Shown: positions 20,462 through 30,670 of the stretch, piece by piece
Layout of the letters: each line of letters starts with the position of its first letter
Numbering within the stretch: position 1 is the first letter of the stretch
NCBI RefSeq assembly: GCF_023703085.1
Contig: NZ_JAMQJY010000001.1
Coordinates: forward strand, 1,798,001-1,862,000
Source: Alkalicoccobacillus plakortidis
Lineage (GTDB): Bacteria > Bacillota > Bacilli > Bacillales > Bacillaceae_D
Length of the DNA stretch: 64,000 nt
Direction of reading: 5' to 3'
Notes under the pieces: generated by a model
Told to the model about the DNA's origin: nothing
Databases searched by the model: none
What the model saw: the letters and a program-made list of their open reading frames with translations, nothing else
Translations under genes and position numbers: made by a program

Positions 20462-20509
20462 TATCTATATATTGTTTTTTTAGTGTTTATCATATACTAT
20501 ATGTGGTAT
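20462..20509 (+). promoter_or_regulatory. Tandem NrdR boxes upstream of nrdI
   Basis: Two matches to the NrdR box pattern C-W-ATAT-W-T: CTATATATTGT (ATAT core 20467-20470) and CTATATGTGGT (core 20499-20502). The cores are 32 bp apart, about three helical turns, the spacing usual for NrdR. They lie about 42-90 bp before the nrdI start, where the promoter is expected. NrdR represses ribonucleotide reductase genes when dATP is plentiful. Confidence 0.7.
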
Positions 20510-20544
20510 AGTTCATTAAATAAGATTGAAAACAAGGAACGTGA

Positions 20545-20941
<397 letters not shown>

Positions 20942-23021
20942 ACAATCAGATTATGATTCGTAAAGAAGGTCAATTCCAATTTGATAAAGATTTAGAGGCC
21001 GTACATAGTTATTTTGTTGATTACATCAACCAAAATACGGTCTTCTTTCATGATCTTGAAGAAAAGATCAAATATCTAGTAGAAAATGATTATTATGAAG
21101 AGCACATTATTGATATGTACACGATGGAAGATATTAAAGAAGTCTACCAATTGGCTTATGAGAAAAAATTCCGCTTTCCTTCATTTATGAGTGCATTTAA
21201 GTTCTATAACGACTATGCGCTTAAAACGAATGACAAAAAGAAGATTCTTGAACGCTATGAGGATCGCATTTCGATCGTTGCGTTATTTTTTGCAAAAGGT
21301 GACACAGCGAAGGCAAAACAATATGTTGAAACAATGATTAATCAAGAGTATCAACCAAGTACGCCTTCTTTCTTAAATGCTGGTCGTAAGCGTCGTGGGG
21401 AGCTTGTTAGTTGTTTCCTTCTTGAAGTAAATGATTCACTAAATGATATCTCAAAAGCGATTGATATTTCTATGCAGCTATCAAAGCTTGGTGGCGGAGT
21501 ATCTCTTAATCTTTCGAAGCTTCGTGCAAAGGGTGAAGCGATCAAAGATGTTGAGAATGCGACTAAAGGTGTTGTAGGTGTAATGAAGCTTCTTGATAAT
21601 GCCTTCCGTTATGCGGATCAAATGGGGCAGCGTCAAGGTTCAGGAGCAGCGTATCTTAACGTTTTCCATAGTGACATTAACGATTTCCTTGATACTCGTA
21701 AAATCTCAGCGGATGAGGATGTACGTGTTAAGACGTTATCAATCGGTGTTGTGATTCCAGATAAATTTGTAGAACTTGCACGTGAGGATAAGGATGGCTA
21801 TGTCTTCTACCCACACACTGTTTACAAAGAGTACGGAGTTCATATGGATGAAATGGATATGGACGAGATGTATGAACAACTTGTTAATAATCCTAACGTT
21901 CGTAAGGATAAGATGAATCCTCGTCGTCTGTTGCAGAAGCTAGCAATCTTGCGTTCTGAATCGGGTTATCCATACATCATGTTTGCAGACAATGTAAACA
22001 AAGCACATGCTAACAATCATATTAGTAAAGTGAAATTCTCTAATCTTTGCTCTGAAGTGCTTCAAGCGTCTCAAGTATCTTCTTATGGAGATTACAATGA
22101 AGAAGATGACATCGGTCTTGATATTTCTTGTAACCTTGGCTCAATTAATATCATGAACGTAATGAAGAACAGGTCTCTTGAACAAACTGTTGCGATTGCA
22201 ACAGATTCGTTAACGCATGTATCAGAGACAACAAACATCCCTAATGCACCAGCTGTGCTTCGAGCGAATAATGCTATGCGTTCGATTGGTCTTGGCGCGA
22301 TGAACCTTCACGGATACCTGGCTCAGAATCAGATTGCGTATGAAAGCGAAGAAGCACGTGACTTTGCAAATACCTTTTTCATGATGATGAACTTCTATTC
22401 GATAAAACGTTCAAATGAAATTGCCGAAAGAACAGGACAAACCTATTACGAGTTTGAAGGATCGACTTATGCAGATGGAAGCTATTTCACAAAATACGTA
22501 ACAAAAGACTATTCTCCTAAGTTTGAGAATATCGCGGCACTCTTTGAGGGCATGAATGTTCCAACAAAAGAGGACTGGGCAGAGCTTGCTGAGAACGTTA
22601 AAAAGCATGGCCTATATCACAGCTATCGCCTATGTATTGCACCAACAGGTTCTATCTCGTATGTTCAATCTAGTACTGCTTCTGTTATGCCGATTATGGA
22701 GCGTATGGAAGAACGAACTTACGGAAACAGTAAAACCTACTATCCAATGCCAGGACTTGCTCCGACAAACTGGTTCTTCTATAAAGAAGCGTATGACATG
22801 GATATGTTTAAAGTAGTAGACATGATCTCAACCATTCAAGAGCACGTGGATCAAGGAATTAGCTTCACGTTATTCTTGAAGGACACGATGACTACACGTG
22901 ATTTGAACCGCATTGACTTATATGCACATCACAAAGGTATCAAAACGATCTACTATGCACGAACTAAAGATACTGGACAAGAAGGATGCCTTTCTTGTGT
23001 CGTTTAAATAAATGAAAACTT

Positions 23022-23054
23022 CCATCAGAGAGTTGCAGAGCATCTCTCTGATGG
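23022..23054 (+). other. Hairpin between nrdE and nrdF
   Basis: A perfect 11-bp stem (CCATCAGAGAG / CTCTCTGATGG) with an 11-base loop, followed by only CCCTTT. It probably tunes relative expression or mRNA stability of nrdE and nrdF rather than fully terminating. Confidence 0.65.
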
Positions 23055-23088
23055 CCCTTTAATAGGGGGATAAAAGGAGATACAAATC

Positions 23089-24069
23089 ATGAACAGAGTA
23101 TTTGACGCAGCAAACTGGTCAAAACATGAGGATGACTTTACCCAAATGTTTTATAGCCAGAATGTGAAGCAATTCTGGCTACCAGAAGAAGTAGCCTTAA
23201 ACGGGGACCTTCTAACGTGGAAGTACCTTGATGATGCGGAAAAAGACGCATATATGAAGGTGCTGGCAGGATTAACATTACTAGATACAGAGCAAGGGAA
23301 CACAGGTATGCCAATCATTGCTGATCATGTTGAAGGGCATCAACGTAAAGCAGTACTTAACTTCATGGCGATGATGGAGAATGCTGTTCACGCCAAGTCA
23401 TACAGTAATATTTTTATGACTCTAGCTACAACCGAAAAAATTAATGAAGCCTTTGATTGGGTAACAGAAAATCGTTTCCTACAAAAGAAAGCTCAAATGA
23501 TTGTTGGCTTGTACGAGGATATTAAAGAAGGAGACGACATTTCTCTATTTAAAGGAATGGTTGCTTCCGTTTACCTTGAGAGCTTCCTTTTCTACAGTGG
23601 CTTCTACTATCCACTTTATTTCTATGGTCAAGGAAAGTTGATGCAAAGCGGCGAAATTATTAACCTTATCCTACGTGATGAAGCGATCCACGGTGTATAC
23701 ATAGGTTTACTTGCTCAAGAAATCTACAATAAACAAACACCAGAAGTACAGCTTGAGTTACAAGCCTTTTCACTAGATCTGCTGAAGAAACTATATGAGA
23801 ATGAGCTTGCCTACACAGAGGATGTCTATGATCAGGTTGGCTTATCCTATGACGTGAAGAAGTTTATTCGCTACAATGCCAACAAAGCGTTAATGAACCT
23901 AGGCTTTGACGCCTACTTTGAAGAAGAAGAAATTAATCCAATCATCTTAAATGGACTTGATACCAAAACAAAGTCTCATGATTTCTTCTCCATGAAAGGT
24001 AATGGCTATAAGAAAGCAACAGTAGAACCTGTACGAGATGACGACTTTATTTTTGAAACGCAAGAGTAG
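23089..24069 (+). CDS. nrdF: Class Ib ribonucleotide reductase, small (radical) subunit
   Basis: A 326-residue metal-radical subunit. Metal ligand motifs are visible: [24 protein letters not shown] (E-x2-H), [12 protein letters not shown] and [12 protein letters not shown] (E-x2-H). The N-terminus ([18 protein letters not shown]) is typical of NrdF. AAAGGAG precedes the ATG. It receives its oxidant from NrdI and passes the radical to NrdE. Confidence 0.97.
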   Translation: MNRVFDAANWSKHEDDFTQMFYSQNVKQFWLPEEVALNGDLLTWKYLDDAEKDAYMKVLAGLTLLDTEQGNTGMPIIADHVEGHQRKAVLNFMAMMENAVHAKSYSNIFMTLATTEKINEAFDWVTENRFLQKKAQMIVGLYEDIKEGDDISLFKGMVASVYLESFLFYSGFYYPLYFYGQGKLMQSGEIINLILRDEAIHGVYIGLLAQEIYNKQTPEVQLELQAFSLDLLKKLYENELAYTEDVYDQVGLSYDVKKFIRYNANKALMNLGFDAYFEEEEINPIILNGLDTKTKSHDFFSMKGNGYKKATVEPVRDDDFIFETQE

Positions 24070-24123
24070 GCCTCGGCCTCTCCTGCGTTTTACCTTTGTT
24101 ACAGATAGAAAGGACGTTGACTA

Positions 24124-24744
24124 ATGGGAAAAATGGACGAACAAATTTTAGTTGCCCCACGGGAAGCTGTATTTCAATCAGAAACCCTCACTTTTCAAGG
24201 CTTAACAGGGGAACAAAAACAAACAGATTCAATCATGAAGCACATTAAAGAAACGTATAAAGAAATGCGCCGTGGTGATGCCGAAGAGGATCCGAGCTTC
24301 AAGCAGCCCATTCCATACGTAGTCATTAGACGGGGCTCTGAGGTTTTTGCTTACGAACGTTTAGCTGGTGGTGGCGAATCCCGTTTACATAATAAGCTTT
24401 CACTAGGCTTTGGCGGGCACATGAACCATATCGAAGCTGGTAGTTTTGATGACGTATTACGAATTAATACAGATCGTGAGTTAAATGAAGAATTACATTT
24501 GGCAGAAAGCGACAAAGTATCGATTCAGACAATCGGTTTAATAAATGACGACGAATCAGAAGTTGGACGAGTTCACATCGGCATCCTCTCCGTCTTAGAT
24601 GTCGTTAAGCATGCGAACGTAGAAGTAAAAGAAACAGAGCAAATTCCTGGCTATTGGATGAGTCTAGAGCAATTAAAAGAGAAAGATAACTATGATCGTA
24701 TGGAGACGTGGTCTCAATATGTCGTGGATTTATTAAAGGCATAA
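24124..24744 (+). CDS. Nudix-like hydrolase after nrdF
   Basis: A 206-residue protein. Residues about 95-130 hold a Nudix-like box: GFGGHMNHIEAG, a short insertion, then DRELNEEL supplying the REL-x-EE core. Nudix enzymes cleave nucleoside diphosphates linked to another group. The flanks (PIPYVVIRRGSEVFAYERL before, VGRVHIGILSVL after) are usual for the fold. It lies 55 bp after nrdF with AAAGGA before the ATG, so it may belong to the nrd operon, possibly cleaning nucleotide pools (inference). Its last 40 bp are duplicated at 25013-25052, beyond repeat array A. Confidence 0.75.
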   Translation: MGKMDEQILVAPREAVFQSETLTFQGLTGEQKQTDSIMKHIKETYKEMRRGDAEEDPSFKQPIPYVVIRRGSEVFAYERLAGGGESRLHNKLSLGFGGHMNHIEAGSFDDVLRINTDRELNEELHLAESDKVSIQTIGLINDDESEVGRVHIGILSVLDVVKHANVEVKETEQIPGYWMSLEQLKEKDNYDRMETWSQYVVDLLKA

Positions 24745-25012
24745 GGAATACGGAGTTAGCAAGAAACATTTAATCGTTAATAACAGCAGGAGCAGGTGCT
24801 TCGGCCATTCCAAGAGGAATGTGCAGCTAGCAAGAAAGAACGGAAATTGATCAAGAACGATTTGATCGTTAATAAGATCCCAAGTCAGTCAGCAAGAGAT
24901 TGGCTTGTTTAAATAAGAAGAATGATGAGTTGAGCAAGAAGTACTGCCTGATATCAAGAAGGTTGTTGAGTGGAGCAAGATCACGAACCTGTTACCAACA
25001 AACTTATTCGAG
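24745..25012 (+). repeat. Phased CAAG array A (3' of the Nudix gene)
   Basis: CAAG or close variants occur at 24760, 24831, 24852, 24873 (TAAG), 24893, 24914 (TAAG), 24935, 24955, 24976 and 24996 (CAAC), plus CCAAG at 24810. Steps are 20 or 21 bp, so pairs span 41 bp. The bases between differ from unit to unit. It has no convincing gene. It starts immediately after the Nudix stop and ends at a copy of the Nudix gene end, followed by a terminator. Confidence 0.75.
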
Positions 25013-25052
25013 ATGGAGAAGTGGTCTCTCAATATGTTGTGGATTCATTAAA
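25013..25052 (+). repeat. Second copy of the Nudix gene 3' end
   Basis: This 40-bp segment begins ATGGAGAAGTGGTCTCTCAA and closely matches the Nudix gene at 24700-24738, which begins ATGGAGACGTGGTCTCAATA. Both continue TATGT-GT-GGATT-ATTAAA with a few substitutions. The copy lies between array A and the terminator. Confidence 0.75.
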
Positions 25053-25060
25053 TATCTACT

Positions 25061-25101
25061 AAAAAGATCAGTTCCCTCAATACCAAGGAACTGATCTTTT
25101 T
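25061..25101. terminator. Bidirectional terminator
   Basis: AAAAAGATCAGTTCC and GGAACTGATCTTTTT form a strong stem with a short loop. T-runs follow on both strands, so it can end both the nrd/Nudix transcript and the convergent lipoprotein gene. Confidence 0.85.
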
Positions 25102-25119
25102 ATTTTTTATTGAGTGAGG

Positions 25120-25788
25120 TTACTTTTTAGGCGCTCGATATCCTGCATTTTCTGCTTCAGTTTCAGAACAGAAGTATTGAGCTACATTCTTTGTTCTCTC
25201 ATAATAAGTGCTTCCGGGAACGTGGTAAATACCATTTTCGCTCCCTTTTATATCACAGCTGGCTTGTTCTTCCGTATCGCTTTGGCTTGTTTGGTCTGAC
25301 TTAGTAGTCTGCTGAGCAGTTGCAGTTGCCTCTTCAAGCTCCGTTTCTTTCGTTTGAATCTCTTCTTTTAAATCTTCTTTATCACTCTCAAGTGAGGAGA
25401 TTTGTTCTGATAACTCTTTCTTCTCCTCGTTTAAACTCTCATTCACATTTTTCAGTTCATCATTGTTTTTTGTAAGGACATCAATTTCTTCTTCGTTTTT
25501 AGCAACTTTGTCTTCTAGTTCCTCAATGGATTCTTGACTTATTAACTCTTCTTCAAGTTCAGTTATCTTGTTTTCTGCTTCAAGCAATTCTGATTTCAGT
25601 TGATCATTTTCTTCCTGTAAATCTGATACCTGTTTCTCCTGCTCCTGCGTTAAGGACTGTAATTCATCTAAACTCGGTCCTGCTGACACATTTGAAGCAT
25701 CACCACATCCACTTAAAATTAACAGCAAACTAAACATAGCAACAATTATGTATTTCGAAATCAATTTTGGTTTAGTTGTGTTCATTTT
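25120..25788 (-). CDS. Coiled-coil lipoprotein with a C-terminal sunset-type domain
   Basis: About 222 residues from ATG 25788, which is preceded by GAGAGGGAAG. A signal peptide ends in the lipobox LILSGC, so the protein should be lipid-anchored outside the cell. Residues about 35-160 form a long Glu/Lys/Leu coiled coil. The last 50 residues hold [22 protein letters not shown], split by a turn, then [20 protein letters not shown]. This is the small Cys-containing module found at the end of many secreted Bacillus proteins (sunset domain). Function is unknown; a cell-wall spacer or sensor is possible. Confidence 0.75.
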   Translation of the reverse strand, partial: KMNTTKPKLISKYIIVAMFSLLLILSGCGDASNVSAGPSLDELQSLTQEQEKQVSDLQEENDQLKSELLEAENKITELEEELISQESIEELEDKVAKNEEEIDVLTKNNDELKNVNESLNEEKKELSEQISSLESDKEDLKEEIQTKETELEEATATAQQTTKSDQTSQSDTEEQASCDIKGSENGIYHVPGSTYYERTKNVAQYFCSETEAENAGYRAPKK

Positions 25789-25867
25789 TGTACTTCCCTC
25801 TCCTCTTATGTAAACTACAAATAAATACGAATCTATCATAATATTCGATTTATATAATTGCTACAGT

Positions 25868-26215
25868 TTCGACAAAAGCAGTCATTGCTCGCTATATTTA
25901 CCAAGAAGAATGACACTTTGAGCAAGATGACTTAGACTGTCACCAAGAAGATTGACTAGTTTAGCAAGAATAACAGGAATATACCAAGTAGAATATCGGG
26001 TGGAGCAAGATCAGATGACTCTTACCAAGATGAATATCGGGTTAAATAAGAACCACTCCCTCTTACCAAGACGGATAACTGATTAAGTAAGAACCACTGC
26101 ACCTCTCCAAGACGCATAACAAGTTAAGCAAGAAATACTGCCTCTCTCCAAGACGGATAACTGATTAAGCAAGAGCCACTCCCTCTCTCCAAGAGGAAGC
26201 TCAACCCTCTCCCTC
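25868..26215 (+). repeat. Phased CAAG array B
   Basis: Alternating CCAAGA and GCAAGA cores. CCAAG occurs at 26066, 26107, 26148 and 26189, exactly 41 bp apart, with GCAAG-type cores about halfway. Best unit: CCAAGACGGATAACTGATTA, then AGCAAGAACCACTCCCTCTTA. Earlier units are more diverged. The array lies between the lipoprotein gene start and the terminator of the M20 peptidase gene. No gene is supported. Confidence 0.8.
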
Positions 26216-26230
26216 AGCAGCAGCAAAAAA

Positions 26231-26273
26231 ACAAGCGAAACGGCCATTCGAATTGACCGTTTCGCTTGTTTTA
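26231..26273. terminator. Terminator after the M20 peptidase gene
   Basis: ACAAGCGAAACGG and CCGTTTCGCTTGT form a 13-bp stem, with A-run and T-run on the two sides, downstream of the peptidase stop on the minus strand. Confidence 0.85.
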
Positions 26274-26313
26274 AATTTTAGTGAAGCGAGAACTCGTAAA
26301 GGATTCTAGATTT

Positions 26314-27451
26314 CTAATTCTCTGCTAATCGCTCTATTACTGCAGCCAACAATTCAGCTCTTTCTACTAGTGTATCAATCTCCAAATACTCGCCCTCATT
26401 ATGTTGGTTACCGCCTTTTGGTCCTAGTCCATCAACAGTGGCGATCCCCATCGCCGAAGTGAAAGAAGCATCGGAGCCTCCACCCGTCGAGATATCGGTA
26501 ATCGGTAGTCCAATCTCTTCTCCTACCGACTTAATCGTATCAAGCAGTTCAATTGTTTGGCTATTTTTCTCCATTGGGGGTCTTGTGATGCCACCTTTAA
26601 GAATAATAGATGTGCCCTCTACATCTGGAGTTGCACAGATTTCTTTTATTTTTTCAGCTAGTGGATCTGCTTGGTCCATTTTTGAGATTCGGATATCTAC
26701 CTCAGCTTTGGCCGTTGGGGCAACTGTATTCACCGAGGAACCTCCACTAATCAAACCAACATTGACACTAATTCCATTTTCATGATCCGAGAGTGCATGA
26801 AGCTTAATGGTTTTATGTGAAAGCTCTTCAATCGCGCTACGACCTTTTTCAGGTTCAATGCCGGAATGTGCCGCTTGTCCTTTTACTTCTATCGAATATA
26901 GCCCTCCTCCTCTTCGTGAGGAGACCAGAGAACCGTCTACTCTTGCTTGGTTCCATAACAAGGGCGTGTTTCATTCCTTGTGCTTGTTCTTCTATAATGA
27001 CTCTCCCTACTGGAGCACCAATCTCTTCGTCACTTGTGAAAAGTAGTTTAATTGACTTAAGAGCTTCACTATTTTCTTCTAGAAGAGCTTTAACTGCGTA
27101 CAATGTTGTTACATGGCTTCCCTTCATATCTACAACACCAGGACCATAAGCGATTTCATCTTTTATTGAAAAAGGTCTCTTGGCTACCGTCCCTTCAGGA
27201 AATACGGTATCCATATGTAGAACAAGCAAAATGGATGGATCTACGGCATCTTTGTGCGTAACAATTAGCTGATTCCCGTATTCTTCTACCTCTCTCACTT
27301 CCGCATGCAAACCAAGATGTTCAAATTCAGTTTTCAAAATTTGCACGACTTCGTCTACACCTTTTTTGTTGTAAGAGCCACTATCTACATTTACAAGCTC
27401 TTTAAGCAATTTAAGCATCGAATCTTGCTGTTCCTCCAAATAAGCTTTCAT
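26314..27451 (-). CDS. M20 family metallopeptidase (carboxypeptidase G2-like; frameshift)
   Basis: Two overlapping frames join at 26945-26950, where GCTTGG stands for GCTGG. The corrected junction reads ALVMEPARVDGSLVSSRRG. Zinc-site motifs: LLVLHMDTVFPEG (H, D), GPGVVDMKGS, FTSDEEIGAP (E-E) and a C-terminal NQHNEGEYL with the last His. The dimerisation domain shows VKGQAAHSGIEPEKGRSA. The length of about 378 residues suits glutamate carboxypeptidase or ArgE/DapE relatives. The substrate is probably an N-acyl or peptidyl amino acid. No signal peptide is seen, so it acts in the cytoplasm. Confidence 0.88.
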
Positions 27452-27497
27452 CTAAAACACTCCAATCCTGTCTCTCTTATTATTCTACCACTAAAAA

Positions 27498-27556
27498 AAA
27501 GCTGTCACAAAAAGCGAGTACCATCCTTAGATGCTCACTGCTTTTGTGACAGCTTT
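27498..27556 (-). terminator. Terminator upstream of the M20 gene
   Basis: AAAGCTGTCACAAAA and TTTTGTGACAGCTTT give a 15-bp stem with a long loop that can pair further (GCGAG with CTCACTGC). On the minus strand it follows the 36-residue ORF and a T-run is present. Confidence 0.8.
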
Positions 27557-27564
27557 CTTTTGTC

Positions 27565-27675
27565 TTATAAAAAACTCAACGTAATCTTAACCCAACCGAT
27601 AATTGCTAACCATAGAGGCATACTTAGTAACGTTCCCCAGAGAACTCCTTCAAATAAGTTTCCTTCGTGCTCCAT
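27565..27675 (-). CDS. Small 36-residue membrane peptide
   Basis: A short ORF from ATG 27675 with a strong GGGGGAG site upstream. The predicted protein begins MEHEGNLFEGVLWGTLLSMP and ends with one hydrophobic helix (LWLAIIGWVKITLSFL). It lies between the response regulator gene and a terminator, so it may be the last gene of that unit. Single-helix peptides of this size are often small subunits of transporters or kinases. I do not recognise the family. Confidence 0.5.
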   Translation of the reverse strand: MEHEGNLFEGVLWGTLLSMPLWLAIIGWVKITLSFL

Positions 27676-27759
27676 TATGCTCTCCCCCTTTTATAAGGAG
27701 TTTAGACAATTATATGCTGTCCTATTCATAAAGTATTCGCTTTCATTTGGTAGATTCCT

Positions 27760-28473
27760 TTATTTTTTATTTGGTTCTATTGGTTTATACAATTTTTCCG
27801 GGCGCCCCACCACTCCATAGGATACATCACTTATTGCATCGCCTCTATCAACTAAAGCTGCCAAATACCTTCTAGCTGTTGAGCGACTGACTCCAAGAGC
27901 TTCTACTATCAACTCTGTAGTGGCTTCCCCTTGATCTTGTATAAACTCTAGTATTTTCTGATACGTAATTTGATCTATTCCTTTTGCGTAAGGGATTGAT
28001 TCAGGTTCTGCATGAGGTACTACGTTAAAAAGTTGATCAATAGAGTCTTGATCGAGTTTTTTCTGTTCGTTTGACCATGTAGTAACATTCAACCTGAATT
28101 GTTGATAGCGAGTCAGCATGTCCTTAAAGCGCTGAAAGATTAATGGTTTTGTCAGATAGTCAAATACACCATATCTTAGTGAATCGATAATCATATTTGC
28201 ATCCTTTTCGGCACTAATCATAATCACATCTATCTGTGGATACTCAGTCTTTAATTGCGGCAGAAACTCTATCCCATTCATATCCGGTAGATAAATATCT
28301 AATATGACAAGCTGTGGCTCAAGCACTTCTAGCAATGTATCTGTTTCATGCTTTGAAGAAGCAATACCTACCACTCTAAATCCATCTACCTTCTCAACAA
28401 AGCGTTTATTAATCTCAGCAACTTTTAGATCATCTTCAATAATTAAGACATCAATGATTTGGTTTTGCTCCAT
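27760..28473 (-). CDS. CitB/DctR-family response regulator
   Basis: About 237 residues from ATG 28473, which has AAGGAG nine bases upstream; an earlier Met at 28509 overlaps the kinase and has no site. The receiver domain shows the acidic pair LIIEDD, the phospho-acceptor in VILDIYLPDMNG, SAEK and the conserved Lys in YLTKPL. The C-terminus has a helix-turn-helix (EALGVSRSTARRYLAALVDRG) of the CitB/MalR/DcuR type. It should be phosphorylated by the kinase encoded just upstream. Such pairs sense C4-dicarboxylates or citrate and activate uptake genes. The target here is unknown. Confidence 0.9.
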   Translation of the reverse strand: MEQNQIIDVLIIEDDLKVAEINKRFVEKVDGFRVVGIASSKHETDTLLEVLEPQLVILDIYLPDMNGIEFLPQLKTEYPQIDVIMISAEKDANMIIDSLRYGVFDYLTKPLIFQRFKDMLTRYQQFRLNVTTWSNEQKKLDQDSIDQLFNVVPHAEPESIPYAKGIDQITYQKILEFIQDQGEATTELIVEALGVSRSTARRYLAALVDRGDAISDVSYGVVGRPEKLYKPIEPNKK

Positions 28474-28498
28474 TGAATTAAACTCCTTTTTAACCATT

Positions 28499-30079
28499 CT
28501 ATTGTTCAATTGGGATTATCACCTCTATTGTCGTAACGGCCTCCGTGTTCGACCGATGATGTAGAGTTCCCTCTAACCCGTCAACCATCTCTTGAACAAT
28601 ACGCATCCCGTATCCATGATTCTTTTGTGTTTTTGTCGAATAGCCAGTCTCTAATAATGAATCAATGGAAAGTGCGCCTAAGCCTACTCCCCAATCCTGA
28701 ACCATCATACTTAATGATTTGTCAGTGTACGTAAAAGAAATGGCGATTTTTTTTTGTTGTGCTCCTGGTTTAAGTACAGCATCCATTGCATTGTCTAACA
28801 GATTTCCCACAATGGTTAACACCGGCCGTTTTTGCTTATTATCAAGTGCAATTGGCTGTTCAGAAAGCAGGATATCACAGTCAATTCCTTTTTCCTCTGC
28901 TTGGTGCTGCTTGCCTATTAACAATGCGTGTAGCCAGCTATCTACTTGTTTATCAGTAAATGTGCTTGTTTTCTTAAACTGCGCCTGTGATTCCTCATCA
29001 ATATAATCAATGGCTTCTTGATATGATTCAAGCTGCAGTAGTCCAGACAACACATATAGTTTATTGGAAAATTCATGTGTTTGCGCTCGTAATGCGTCTG
29101 CATAATCTTGCGTTTGACTAAGGCGTTCTGTTAACTCTATAAAATCAGATGTGTCTCTAAGGCTAAAAACAGTGCCCATCCACTCCTTTCCTTTATTCCA
29201 GATCGGCACTTTTTGAACAACAATTCCTTTGGTCATTGAAATGGCTTCTTGATTTTTGTTTGTTCCGTCACTTTGTAACGATAACTCCGTAAGCACTGGT
29301 GAGTGGTCCATATCCGACATTGATGTACCTGTATAATCATTCTCAGGATCTAGATTTAATAGTTTCTTCGCTCGAGTGTTCATTAACGTAATCTCACCAA
29401 TTTGGTTAAACGCTACTAACCCTTCTCCAACCGATTCAACAATGGCTTGTTTCTCCTGATAAAGTCGTCCAATCTCATTTGGCTCCATACCTAATGTTGC
29501 ACGCTTTAGACTTCTTGTAATAAATACTGTACCTAAAAGACCCAAAATTAACGTTCCAAGTCCAATGAAGAGAACAATTCTTTCATATACTAGCGCAGTA
29601 GACTCAATTCCTTCTGCTAAAAAACCAACTGAGACAAAACCAATCACATTACCTTCAGACATAATTGGCGCTTTTCCTCTTACTGAAAGCCCTAAAGAGC
29701 CTTCCGCTTTTGAAATAATTGAGCGTCCTTCAAGTAAAACTGGATCGTTGTCACCCCCAACAGAAGGGAGACCAATTCTTGATTGTTTAGGGTGGTAATA
29801 ACGAATTCCTTCATGGTTAGCAATTGTGATAAATTCAGCTTCACTCACTTCAAACGCAGCTTTTGCCGTTTGGTTCATCGCGGCAGCCGGATCATTTGAT
29901 TGAAAGGCATCAATAATGGTTTGATTCAGCGCAAGTGTTTCCGCTACATCAAGAGCTCGTTGCCCAATTTCCTGTTCTAATGCATCCTCAATGACTTTCT
30001 GAAAAGAAATGCCTAAAATGCTGATAATAGATAAAATCAATACAATAATCAACAGCATTAATTTATATTGAAATTTCAT
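28499..30079 (-). CDS. CitA/DcuS-family sensor histidine kinase
   Basis: 526 residues. One helix at residues 7-25, an extracellular sensor domain of about 140 residues (with YYHPKQSRIGLPSVGGD, as in citrate and C4-dicarboxylate sensors), a second helix near 165-190, a cytoplasmic PAS domain, the phospho-acceptor motif AQTHEFSNKLYVLSGLLQL and an ATPase with NLLDNAMDA and GVGLG. The signal is probably a carboxylate. The kinase and regulator overlap slightly, so they are co-translated. No obvious transporter gene is adjacent; the YfcC-family gene at 33040 lies several genes away. Confidence 0.9.
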   Translation of the reverse strand: MKFQYKLMLLIIVLILSIISILGISFQKVIEDALEQEIGQRALDVAETLALNQTIIDAFQSNDPAAAMNQTAKAAFEVSEAEFITIANHEGIRYYHPKQSRIGLPSVGGDNDPVLLEGRSIISKAEGSLGLSVRGKAPIMSEGNVIGFVSVGFLAEGIESTALVYERIVLFIGLGTLILGLLGTVFITRSLKRATLGMEPNEIGRLYQEKQAIVESVGEGLVAFNQIGEITLMNTRAKKLLNLDPENDYTGTSMSDMDHSPVLTELSLQSDGTNKNQEAISMTKGIVVQKVPIWNKGKEWMGTVFSLRDTSDFIELTERLSQTQDYADALRAQTHEFSNKLYVLSGLLQLESYQEAIDYIDEESQAQFKKTSTFTDKQVDSWLHALLIGKQHQAEEKGIDCDILLSEQPIALDNKQKRPVLTIVGNLLDNAMDAVLKPGAQQKKIAISFTYTDKSLSMMVQDWGVGLGALSIDSLLETGYSTKTQKNHGYGMRIVQEMVDGLEGTLHHRSNTEAVTTIEVIIPIEQ

Positions 30080-30195
30080 TGGTTACACTCCCACAACTTT
30101 GACCAACCAATTCTACTAGCAATTGTTTGTTACGGCTATTATAGCATTGACATCCTACCACACCGAAACCAACGCAACTGAAACGTAAAAAGCTC

Positions 30196-30235
30196 AAAAA
30201 AAGGAGAGCACCCAGTTAAGGGGCCCTCCTCCTTC
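30196..30235 (-). terminator. Terminator after the 28-residue ORF
   Basis: GGAGGAGGGCCC and GGGTGCTCTCC pair imperfectly around TTAACT, followed on the minus strand by seven T. Confidence 0.6.
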
Positions 30236-30251
30236 TGAACCTTTCTGACCT

Positions 30252-30338
30252 TTATGCAGTCAGACCGCGCGTGCGCAGGTGGTTCATTTTGTTGCGAGAA
30301 TCCGCAACTACGTTAAGCCTTGTACAATCAACTTTCAC
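30252..30338 (-). CDS. Putative 28-residue basic peptide
   Basis: A GTG start at 30338 lies behind AAAGGAGGTGG, a very strong ribosome binding site, and a terminator follows the stop. The peptide starts MKVDCTRLNVVADSRNKMNH and ends LRTRGLTA. It has no membrane helix. It is the only gene-like object in the roughly 590-bp gap between the kinase gene and the NYN gene. It may be a real small protein or a leader peptide. I do not recognise it. The rest of the gap shows only weak hairpins, for example near 30520-30560. Confidence 0.5.
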   Translation of the reverse strand: MKVDCTRLNVVADSRNKMNHLRTRGLTA

Positions 30339-30670
30339 TGAACCACCTCCTTTCGATTGAGTTTATTATACTAGCTGCATGTCCATTTTGTAAAGACTTA
30401 TTTTTCGGAATATTTAAGTTAATAAAGACAAATTAAAAAAAATGGTTTAGATTTATCGGAACACGGGAAGTATTGATAATAAGATCAACAAGTGAGAATT
30501 AGTCTCCTTAAGATCAAGACAAAATAAAAAAGACAAGGTATGTCCCTGTCTTTGTAACGTATGAATTTAACGTACTAAATGTTAACGAATGCGTTTAACG
30601 AATCATTTACCTGTACCCCTATAATATGAAACTATCGGGGCGAAGTCAACCATTTATTCGTGAAGTTCTA

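Noticed and set aside
27305..27820. 171-residue plus-strand protein
   Set aside because: Antisense to the M20 and response-regulator genes and across a terminator; no start signal.
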